Below, piece after piece: positions 52,772 through 60,138 of a stretch of DNA of 64,000 nucleotides (position 1 is its first letter; each line of letters starts with the position of its first letter). Source of the DNA: Spirulina sp. CCY15215. GTDB lineage: Bacteria > Cyanobacteriota > Cyanobacteriia > Cyanobacteriales > Spirulinaceae. A program made the position numbers and the translations under genes. Location of the stretch: the NCBI RefSeq assembly GCF_016888125.1, contig NZ_JACSWA010000599.1, positions 1-64,000 on the forward strand. Reading direction: 5' to 3'. The notes below the pieces were generated by a model. That model was given only the letters and a program-made list of their open reading frames with translations, searched no databases and was not told the origin of the DNA.

Positions 52772-54055
52772 TTAGAGGCTATCGCGAGTTGATTCGATTA
52801 AGAGATGGCGTTGGTGGTAGACCTTGCGAAGGGCTTCAATCAGGCGATCGCAAGTTTCATCATCGATCGCATAGGCGCAAGGTTCAAAACCTAAAAGTTC
52901 TTGTTCGTACATCTTTTCAGTGACAGGACATAATCCTCGATGGTAGTGACGATCGCTTAACGTAAAAGGAAAACCGCGATCGCCAATCGCAATCCGTTTT
53001 TGGAAAATGGGCAAGAAGTATAGAGGACGCACGTAACCTATAAAGTGAGGAAATCCTTCGGCACTTAGAGCTTGGCTGAATTTCTGACGGCTAATCTCGA
53101 CAATCTTTTCATCAAAACGCATTGCCCAGACATAGTAAACGTGACGGCAGTTAGGGCGGACGAGAGGAGGAGTCAAGCCATCGAGATCGGCAATCCCAGC
53201 ACTTAAATTCTGTCCCAAGCGCTCTCGCCTCTTGACATGAGCATCAATTTGTTTGATTTGTTCGATTCCCACTGCCGCACTCATTTCGGTCATCCGGTAA
53301 TTGAAACCGATTAAATTGGTCAAATCGTCGAGTTTTAGTGCTTCTACTGCATTTTCACCATGATTGCGAATGAGTTGCAATCGTTGTGCGAGGCGATCGT
53401 CCCGAGTAACGCATATTCCTCCTTCTCCAGTATGAATGTGCTTGTGATAGTTCAAGCTAAAAATACTAATATCACCGATTGTTCCGGCATAGCATTGATT
53501 TTCTTCTGCTAGGGGGCTTTGAGCATTATCTTCAATAAGATAAAGGTTATTCTTTTCGGCGATCGCCTTCAACTGAGTTAAAGGGGCGGGATGGCCGAAC
53601 AAATTAACGGCTAAGATAGCACGAGTTTTCGGGGTTATAGCCTGGCAAACTGCCTCTGGATCCAAACAAAAAGTTTCGCGATCGATATCGGCAAAGACGG
53701 GGATTCCGCCATACAACAAAGGAGCCATAGCGGTTGCAGACATTGTATAGGGGGGAAGAATCACTTCTTCTCCTGGACTCAACCCAATCGCCCCCATGGC
53801 AGCATAGAGTCCGGAAGTGGCGGAGTTGACTGAAATCGCGTGGGGAACTTGGAATCTCTCTTGCCAAGATTGTTCTAGGGTTTGGACGCAAGGGCCGCCA
53901 AAAAATTCTGCTCCCCAACTGCCGTAAAATCCAGACAAGCAACCCGATCGCATCACTTCAGCCACGGCCTTGACTTCGGCATCGCCAAGCGAACGATAAG
54001 GCGGTAAAGGCTGGGGTAAAACAGGTTTTCCTCCCAACAGGGCGAGTTTCTCCAT
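52772..54055 (-). CDS. DegT/DnrJ/EryC1 sugar aminotransferase
   Basis: This protein is 427 residues, starting at ATG 54055 (MEKLALLGG), because the longer frame would overlap the neighbour's end. The PLP lysine is in NYHKHIHTGEGG, in contrast to RfbH, which has His there. VNSATSGLYAAMGAIG and LIEDNAQSPLAE are the phosphate and aspartate motifs. It transfers an amino group to a keto-sugar. The neighbouring Gfo oxidoreductase could supply the ketone. It lies 13 bp after the DUF4910 gene. Confidence 0.93.
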   Translation of the reverse strand: MEKLALLGGKPVLPQPLPPYRSLGDAEVKAVAEVMRSGCLSGFYGSWGAEFFGGPCVQTLEQSWQERFQVPHAISVNSATSGLYAAMGAIGLSPGEEVILPPYTMSATAMAPLLYGGIPVFADIDRETFCLDPEAVCQAITPKTRAILAVNLFGHPAPLTQLKAIAEKNNLYLIEDNAQSPLAEENQCYAGTIGDISIFSLNYHKHIHTGEGGICVTRDDRLAQRLQLIRNHGENAVEALKLDDLTNLIGFNYRMTEMSAAVGIEQIKQIDAHVKRRERLGQNLSAGIADLDGLTPPLVRPNCRHVYYVWAMRFDEKIVEISRQKFSQALSAEGFPHFIGYVRPLYFLPIFQKRIAIGDRGFPFTLSDRHYHRGLCPVTEKMYEQELLGFEPCAYAIDDETCDRLIEALRKVYHQRHLLIESTRDSL

Positions 54056-54068
54056 TGATTGAGGGAAA

Positions 54069-55454
54069 TTAAAGGATAGAACGATCGCTTGGTTGAGAAA
54101 TTGGGATGCGCGAAATCGGGTCAAATTCTAGAGAAATCAAGCCTTTTTCTTGAAATCGCAAGAGGTAGCGATAGAGGCGATCGAAAGGGAGATCGTGTTT
54201 TTCAGCAATGTCAAGAATTGACATCGTTCCGTCAAAATAGCGGAATAGAGAATCGAGTAGGTGTCCCCATTTATCAGCATCGTCGACGAGTTCCTTGTCT
54301 ACTGTGGGATCGTAACGCTCGAAGTAGAGATCGTATTCGGGATTGGACAAGCAGATCAATCCGTTAAAATGCCGATATAAATGGACATTGCGTTCCAGAA
54401 TCTCAATTGTTCGCTGTAAAACCTGATAGTATTCAGCCAGTAAATCTTTGTCCATTAAATCGGGATTATCCAAGCTGGAGTGATATTCGGGGTAGGGATA
54501 ATCGGAGTCCAAACAGCGAGTCATCTCAACAAATGGGACTTCGTAACCGGGGGCTTCCCAGACCGTTTCATCATTGCCGGCTCCTCGCCGCCAAGGAACG
54601 AGATTGTAGCTGTTGCTATGATGGCGTAGAGCATTACGAAAGGCGCGATCAAGAGGTAAATTTCCTAAAAAGGTTGAGGTGACGCGAATGGGTCCGGGGG
54701 TTCCGGGCATTTCCGTAAAAATTCCGCAGACAAGATGTTCTAAGTCAGTTTGGGAGCGATCGCGTAAATAAAATACTGTACCCAAATGTTCGGGACAGAG
54801 AATCAGACGATAACTATAATAATTATCTTGCTTTTTTAGCCATTGAAACAATCGAATCAAGATTGCTGTAGCCGCAAAGCCATCGTTGGCTTGATGGGGA
54901 TGGCAAGTGTTATTTTGCAGGACGATAGTGCGATCGGAGCGTCCTTTGATTTCGTATTCTCCCACCAGCATTTCTCCCGGTTCGTAGCGCGTTACCAGAT
55001 CGACGCGATAACTTCCGGGTTCAAGGGTTTGATAGATTTCATAAGGGATGCACATTGCCCAATCTGCTGCCCATGGCCGATACTGCCACATACAATGAAA
55101 CATATAACCAGATGGCAATTCAGGATTAGTGACTAAATGGGTTTTTAAGTCTTCCCAATCCAATTCCCCTTGAAAAGATTTAGAATATCGTCCGACTCCT
55201 AATGTATGAGATTTTCCATCAAAGACAATCTTATTGTCTCGATAAATCAGAGCTTTTTCTACTGACCATTGTTGGGGAACGAGCCAGCCATTATAAGTTT
55301 CCCCTGAAGCATAGCTATAGATTTTAAAAGGTAATTCTTGTTTGAGGCGATCGAATAAAGAGGCATTTTCAGAAGCCACAACTCCTGTCGCAAATTTACA
55401 TAAATCCTTGGTTAGAGATAAAAAGTCTGGAATCTGAGTTTGTTTTAAATTCAT
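54069..55454 (-). CDS. DUF4910 aminopeptidase-like protein with winged-helix tail
   Basis: This 461-residue protein starts at ATG 55454 (MNLKQTQIPDF). It has metal ligands in the M28-like fold: His and Asp in NTCHPHQANDGFAAT, Glu in CPEHLGT, Glu in FTEMPGT, and His in EYHSSLDN. The last about 65 residues (DGTMSILDIAEKHDLPFDRL) form a winged-helix domain. Proteins of this layout recur in nonulosonate/exopolysaccharide clusters. They might deacetylate or cleave an amide on a sugar rather than a peptide. Its stop lies 13 bp before the DegT start. Confidence 0.85.
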   Translation of the reverse strand: MNLKQTQIPDFLSLTKDLCKFATGVVASENASLFDRLKQELPFKIYSYASGETYNGWLVPQQWSVEKALIYRDNKIVFDGKSHTLGVGRYSKSFQGELDWEDLKTHLVTNPELPSGYMFHCMWQYRPWAADWAMCIPYEIYQTLEPGSYRVDLVTRYEPGEMLVGEYEIKGRSDRTIVLQNNTCHPHQANDGFAATAILIRLFQWLKKQDNYYSYRLILCPEHLGTVFYLRDRSQTDLEHLVCGIFTEMPGTPGPIRVTSTFLGNLPLDRAFRNALRHHSNSYNLVPWRRGAGNDETVWEAPGYEVPFVEMTRCLDSDYPYPEYHSSLDNPDLMDKDLLAEYYQVLQRTIEILERNVHLYRHFNGLICLSNPEYDLYFERYDPTVDKELVDDADKWGHLLDSLFRYFDGTMSILDIAEKHDLPFDRLYRYLLRFQEKGLISLEFDPISRIPISQPSDRSIL

Positions 55455-55458
55455 TATT

Positions 55459-56649
55459 TCACTCTCGTAATTTCCGATAAACAGCTTCAAAAAGAAACGA
55501 TCGCCGAATCAAGGATCGATCTTGGGGAACTTCGGGCAAATCTAGCAACGAACGGCGAAACAACTCGAATCCATAGTCTTGCTGAAGATCGCCAAAGTCA
55601 CTGCGCCAGCTACATTCTTGAAAATTATTGCTGATGAAATATTCTAAAATACTCGAGTCCGGCCAAGAATCTTCACCCAATACTTCTAAGTTATATCCCA
55701 ACTTTTTCATTTCTGCACCGCAGATAAATTCAACAACACGAGTAACGATAGGATCTAGTTTATTTCTCCAACGTTCTGCACCTTCAGAATCGATTCCTGC
55801 TATTTTTTCCACAAAGGTGCTATTTCCCTGCCAAACTTTTCCTCGGGCAAAATCAAAGTATCGTTCGGTATCGAGTATTCTGCGATCGTAGTCGAGATTG
55901 AGAAAATCGCACAGATCTCGGGCGGTTTTTTCTGGAGTTTTCACCAATTGCTCGTAGGTTGTAACATAAAAGCGATCGGCGATCGCGCTTTGGGTTTGAT
56001 AGTACCAAGCAAAGGCAACCGATTTACGCCAGTGACGCAAAAAAGATAAGGTATGGGCAACTTGAGACGGATCGATATTGCGAAATCCTAATATAGAAGC
56101 AGCGACAGCACGAGGATCGCGAATGATAATAATAAATTTGGCTTCGGGATAAGCTCTAGCCAGAATTGTAAAGAATTCAATAATCCATACCTCTTTTAAG
56201 CCAATCCATTGGCTTGTTCTCGCGTCTCTAGCTTCAATAATTGCTTTCAATCCTCCGTCAAACAAGTCTTGATAAGTATCTCCACTTAAATATCGAAGGT
56301 ATGGAATCAAATCGGGACATTCAAAATGAGTACGATTTACCAACATTTCGTGGAGTTGGCAATCCTCACTGCGATTGTAAGCGAGATGCAATTGACTTGC
56401 TTGAATTGCATTCATCCATTGGAGGCGTTCATTACTAAAGTAGTAGTCTTGAAAAGGTAAATTCGCCTTAAAAGTAGAGCTAGGTGTATTTTGAATTCGA
56501 CTGAAAATTATTGCATTTCGCAATGAGCGGAAGAGAGGAAAATAGGGATCGATCGCGATCGTAATCTCCGGATGAGCATCCAGCAAACGACCGATCAGAT
56601 TAGTGCCACCTCGTGCAATTCCAGTTATAAATAGGGGTTTATTTCGCAT
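55459..56649 (-). CDS. PAPS-dependent sulfotransferase
   Basis: This protein is 396 residues from the ATG at 56649, which is preceded by GAAGAGA; a Met 13 codons upstream is possible. The 5'-phosphosulfate loop is GIARGGTNLIGRLL and the 3'-phosphate motif is IIIRDPRAVAASILGF. Such enzymes transfer sulfate to sugar hydroxyls. It implies a sulfated glycan and a need for PAPS from central metabolism. It lies between the DUF4910 and a zinc-ribbon methyltransferase gene in the same operon. Confidence 0.9.
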   Translation of the reverse strand: MRNKPLFITGIARGGTNLIGRLLDAHPEITIAIDPYFPLFRSLRNAIIFSRIQNTPSSTFKANLPFQDYYFSNERLQWMNAIQASQLHLAYNRSEDCQLHEMLVNRTHFECPDLIPYLRYLSGDTYQDLFDGGLKAIIEARDARTSQWIGLKEVWIIEFFTILARAYPEAKFIIIIRDPRAVAASILGFRNIDPSQVAHTLSFLRHWRKSVAFAWYYQTQSAIADRFYVTTYEQLVKTPEKTARDLCDFLNLDYDRRILDTERYFDFARGKVWQGNSTFVEKIAGIDSEGAERWRNKLDPIVTRVVEFICGAEMKKLGYNLEVLGEDSWPDSSILEYFISNNFQECSWRSDFGDLQQDYGFELFRRSLLDLPEVPQDRSLIRRSFLFEAVYRKLRE

Positions 56650-56665
56650 TCTCTTCGCTGCTTTA

Positions 56666-57799
56666 TCAAGAGATAGGAATTGCCGCAACTATAATATCAT
56701 CGCAAAGTAAATTCCGATCCAAACAAGATTGTAAAGCGGGAATAGAATCTGCCCAAGTATCGAGTAGGTTGGCATCATCTCGATCGAGAGACATTTGAAC
56801 CAAAAGTTCGTAAGCATCCATCCCAAAATACCAAGCCGCTATCGGTTGAAAACCGCATTCAAATAAGGCAGTAGCCAGAGACGCATCGCTAAAACAATTG
56901 ACGTGGCTGGTGGGATCGAGATGACGAGCAATCGTGCTGGGACGCTCTTTTTGAATTGCACTTCCCCAACATTCGTATCTTGGCACTTCAACCACTAACA
57001 AGCCCCCATCAACGCTCAATCTTTCGCGAGCGGTATTAAGAAACTTTCGCGGTTCGGGGGTGTATTCTAAAAGCCCCCAGAAGGTAATGATATTCGTTAA
57101 ATCGCTTTCCGTTGTTGTTGTTTTCTCCTCTAAAAAATCATCCCCGCACAGTTCGATTCCAAATGTCTCCCAAGCAAAACGTCGAGAGGTTTTGCTCAAT
57201 TCATACCCCTTTGCTTGAAGGCCTTTGCGTCGGCTTCCTTCCACAAAATGGCCGCCTCCTGCTCCTACATCTAAAACTGAAGTTGCAGAACGATGCCAAT
57301 AATTCTCATAAGTTTCCAGCAACCAATCTACTTTCGGTTGAATCACCTGTTCGAGACGAATTTCTAAAGATGCGCGATCGATATAGGGGGTAGAATATTC
57401 TTCTGATTCTGCAAAGACTTCATTAAGAGTTGCCGTAGGAGGGCGATCTCGGACAAAAACATGGCCGCAAGTTTGACAGCGATAGTAAAATATTCCAAAT
57501 ACACAAAATTCTTGAACTGCATCATGGGTTGAGGCCTGACAGCAGGGGCAGTTTTGGACGGAGAAGCAATCTTGGTTGGAAGTATAAAGTTTATTAGCTG
57601 TACTTTGAAGAAATTTTGCATACTCGCGGATTTCCTCAAGTGACGCTCTTTTTAATTTCAGGATATCTATAGGTTTACCAAGAGTAATTTCAAGTGGAAA
57701 AGAAGTGAGCAACTTTTTGTCCTCTTGATATTCCCAAACTTCCTGCCGCTTTGACACGGGAAAGCTGCCAAGATTAGTTTTCCGAATCCACTGTTTCAT
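56666..57799 (-). CDS. Zinc-ribbon class I methyltransferase
   Basis: This 377-residue protein has a zinc ribbon with C84, C86/C87, C108 and C111 (NCPCCQAS...CQTCGH), followed by a methyltransferase core (VLDVGAGGGHFVEGSRR, FWGLLEYTPEPRKFL). This is the layout of many type 12/13 sugar methyltransferases. It may methylate the nonulosonate or the chain end. Its ATG overlaps the stop of the upstream methyltransferase gene as ATGA. Confidence 0.9.
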   Translation of the reverse strand: MKQWIRKTNLGSFPVSKRQEVWEYQEDKKLLTSFPLEITLGKPIDILKLKRASLEEIREYAKFLQSTANKLYTSNQDCFSVQNCPCCQASTHDAVQEFCVFGIFYYRCQTCGHVFVRDRPPTATLNEVFAESEEYSTPYIDRASLEIRLEQVIQPKVDWLLETYENYWHRSATSVLDVGAGGGHFVEGSRRKGLQAKGYELSKTSRRFAWETFGIELCGDDFLEEKTTTTESDLTNIITFWGLLEYTPEPRKFLNTARERLSVDGGLLVVEVPRYECWGSAIQKERPSTIARHLDPTSHVNCFSDASLATALFECGFQPIAAWYFGMDAYELLVQMSLDRDDANLLDTWADSIPALQSCLDRNLLCDDIIVAAIPIS

Positions 57800-58653
57800 A
57801 AGTCACTATCGATTTTCAAAAATGCTCTTAGAGTATATTTCGTACTCGGTTCTTGCAGCCGTTCGATCGCAATAGGTGTAAAACCAGAACGAGTAGCCAG
57901 CAAGGAAATAGATGCCATGCTAAAAATATGAAAGTGTTCGATAAAAAATTCCTCTCTATCTTTCCCTTCTAGCATCGCCATTTCAGCATCAGGTAATTCT
58001 ATATAAACAGAGCCTCTTTTTCGGAGGTATTGACGGCTTATCGAAAGCATTTCTACCGGATTTTCAACGTGTTCGAGTACTTTGTTAAAAGTAATAATAT
58101 CAAATTCTCCTAAATTTTCCTCCAGTTCTAAAAAATCACCACAAACTGCTTTAACACCGATCGCATCAGTAATATGAGCAACAAAGCGAGGATCGGGATC
58201 GAGAGCGGTTACATTCCATCCATGACGAGCAATCTGATAGGGGAATACTCCCAAACCCGAACCCACATCTAAAATGCGAGGAGTGAAATTTTCAAAAAAA
58301 GTAGAAGCTGGAAAATATTGGGTAGCAAAGTCAACTATACATTGAACTCGACCTATATTGTCAGATTGTTCGGGAGGTAAAGAGATAATACGCTCAAAAG
58401 TTTCTTTAATGCCTTTTTCTCCGTAGGTCGAACTGACATAATTTTCTTGATAGAGATTGCTTAAGTCGAGATCGGTCAGAGAAATAAAATGATGACAAAT
58501 TTGACACTGCCATATTTCACGATAGTAGCGATCGCCCGCAGTTAGAGTAAAGCGCGTTTCTCCTTCTGGTGGCACGTCGTAATAGAAAACTCGGGTCAAG
58601 TATTGACCTCTGCAAGGGCAGTTTAGAGGAGTCTTTTTTAGATTATCGTTCAT
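57796..58653 (-). CDS. Zinc-ribbon class I methyltransferase
   Basis: This 285-residue protein has a short Cys-rich head (NCPCRG...CQICHHF) and a methyltransferase core: ILDVGSGLGVFPYQIA, VTALDPDPRFVAH, FDIITFNKVLEHVENP and VYIELPDAEMAML. The ribbon resembles that of the following gene, so the two may be diverged duplicates acting on related positions. It overlaps the small unknown gene by 11 bp, so translation is coupled. Confidence 0.9.
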   Translation of the reverse strand: MNDNLKKTPLNCPCRGQYLTRVFYYDVPPEGETRFTLTAGDRYYREIWQCQICHHFISLTDLDLSNLYQENYVSSTYGEKGIKETFERIISLPPEQSDNIGRVQCIVDFATQYFPASTFFENFTPRILDVGSGLGVFPYQIARHGWNVTALDPDPRFVAHITDAIGVKAVCGDFLELEENLGEFDIITFNKVLEHVENPVEMLSISRQYLRKRGSVYIELPDAEMAMLEGKDREEFFIEHFHIFSMASISLLATRSGFTPIAIERLQEPSTKYTLRAFLKIDSDL

Positions 58654-59023
58654 TTAAAGATTCTTCAAGTTGCTTTAAGCGATCCGTATTGTCCAACCAA
58701 CAAACGATCGCTAAACTTTCGATTTCAAGATAGCGTTGAAAGAGGTCTTCTTTTCCACGTTCGACTAACAAAACAAAGTAGCGATCGAGCCTATTTTTGA
58801 CCAAAACTCCTCGCAAGTTAAACTTTTCTAACCGACCATTGAGAGAAGGAGTAGCATAAAATCCCCAAGATTTTCTCGCGAGATCGTATTCTCCTCCAGA
58901 TTCGGTCACAAAGGTGACTTGCTCATCTGGATCGAGTGCTACTCGAGCGCAGTCTTTCATGGGAATAATTTCCCCAAATCCTACTTCAAACACTCTGGGA
59001 GGATCGATAGGGGTAAATTTCAC
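58643..59023 (-). CDS. Small uncharacterised protein coupled to an amidotransferase
   Basis: This 126-residue protein has no recognised family. I chose the GTG at 59023, which overlaps the amidotransferase stop as GTGA and has GGAGGT just ahead; a TTG at 59035 is the alternative. It opens with a short strand-rich part (PPRVFEVGFGEIIPMKDCARV, then ALDPDEQVTFVTESG), has a KSWGFYATPSLNGRLEKFNLRG middle and ends in an acidic helix. It could be an accessory or acyl/ammonia-handling partner of the third amidotransferase, but nothing proves this. No signal peptide or membrane helix is seen. Confidence 0.75.
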   Translation of the reverse strand: MKFTPIDPPRVFEVGFGEIIPMKDCARVALDPDEQVTFVTESGGEYDLARKSWGFYATPSLNGRLEKFNLRGVLVKNRLDRYFVLLVERGKEDLFQRYLEIESLAIVCWLDNTDRLKQLEESLNER

Positions 59024-60138
59024 GTCCACCTCCAATCGGAAATCAAAAAATCTTCAAGCATCCATTTTCCCTCTTTGTAACTCCAAATTTCCAGATTGCG
59101 GAATGTTTCAGCGATTTCAAAAAAATGCGCCAGAGAAATTCCCAAGAATTGACAAAATTTAGCAATATCTTCATCGGGGGTTTCATCTCCTCTTTCTTTG
59201 ACAATTGCGATCGCTTCTTCTCTGGTCATGCGTCTATTACGAATTTCTAAAGATAAATTATCGTATAATCGGGTAAAACCGAATTTATACCATTTTAACC
59301 AGTGATGGATGGAGATAAAATCATCATCAATATCAGCATAGTTATAGTAGCCGGTTTTTGCTCCTTCAGGACGCTCCTGAAAGCCGTGTGCCTTGGCGAC
59401 TTTCAAGCTAGTTTCTACATCCCAAGGAAAATAGTATCCTAAAAAGATAGCGAGAACTCCCTGACGCTCTAATTCCTCCGAACTGACCCCGAAATAAGGA
59501 GCAAGCTCCTTACGAGAAAGCTCGGCACTAATCCAATCTTCAGCCGTCGTTCCGTGGGTAACGCCGTATTTTGTTAACCAAGCACGATCGAGTTTAAATC
59601 CCGTTCTTTCTTCTTCCGTTCCTCCATATTCAAAGGCAGAATTTTCTCCCCAAATAATCAAAGGAATCAAAAACTTAGCGGCAATTTTTAAAGGGAGATT
59701 AAATAATGCCATGTGCATTGGAATTGCTGTAGAACCAAAGCGTTTAAAGGATTGATAAAGAAATTTTCTTTCAACTTTCGGATTAATCTGGTAATCAATA
59801 TGATCCACTCCCAAACTCACCAAATTATCTAGATTACGTTGGCCGATTACCGTTCTTGCAGGAGTTTTCCACGTAACTGCCAAAGGATTGAGTCCGTATT
59901 CTAAACATTTTATGACTTGCCACGTGCTATCTTTCCCTCCACTCACGGGAATCAAACAATCATAGCCTTGACTGCGAGATTTTGCGCGTTTGACAACAAC
60001 ACGAAAAGCTAATTCTCTGGCTTGCCAATCAATATCTTGCTTGCTTGAATGTGCCTCGCACGCATTACAAATTCCCGCATCATTAAGGGTTAAATTCGGT
60101 CGCGTATCGGGTAAGATACAACTTTGACAATATCTCAT
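59020..60138 (-). CDS. N-acetyl-sugar amidotransferase (WbuX/PseA-like), third copy
   Basis: This 372-residue protein has Cys 4, 7, 24 and 27 (CQSCILPDTRP...CNAC) and an intact PP-loop SGGKDS (66-71). LIIWGENSAFEYGG is the acceptor-region motif. It overlaps asnB by 4 bp and the small unknown gene by 4 bp, and is about 11 kb from the HisH-HisF pair. It might receive ammonia from AsnB, from the shared pair, or act on free ammonia. The product would be an amidine on a second sugar. Confidence 0.92.
   Translation of the reverse strand: MRYCQSCILPDTRPNLTLNDAGICNACEAHSSKQDIDWQARELAFRVVVKRAKSRSQGYDCLIPVSGGKDSTWQVIKCLEYGLNPLAVTWKTPARTVIGQRNLDNLVSLGVDHIDYQINPKVERKFLYQSFKRFGSTAIPMHMALFNLPLKIAAKFLIPLIIWGENSAFEYGGTEEERTGFKLDRAWLTKYGVTHGTTAEDWISAELSRKELAPYFGVSSEELERQGVLAIFLGYYFPWDVETSLKVAKAHGFQERPEGAKTGYYNYADIDDDFISIHHWLKWYKFGFTRLYDNLSLEIRNRRMTREEAIAIVKERGDETPDEDIAKFCQFLGISLAHFFEIAETFRNLEIWSYKEGKWMLEDFLISDWRWT
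59028..59033 (-). promoter_or_regulatory. GGAGGT ribosome-binding site for the small unknown gene
   Basis: GGAGGT lies 4 bases before the GTG at 59023 and inside the end of the amidotransferase gene. It decides in favour of the GTG start over the TTG at 59035. Confidence 0.6.
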
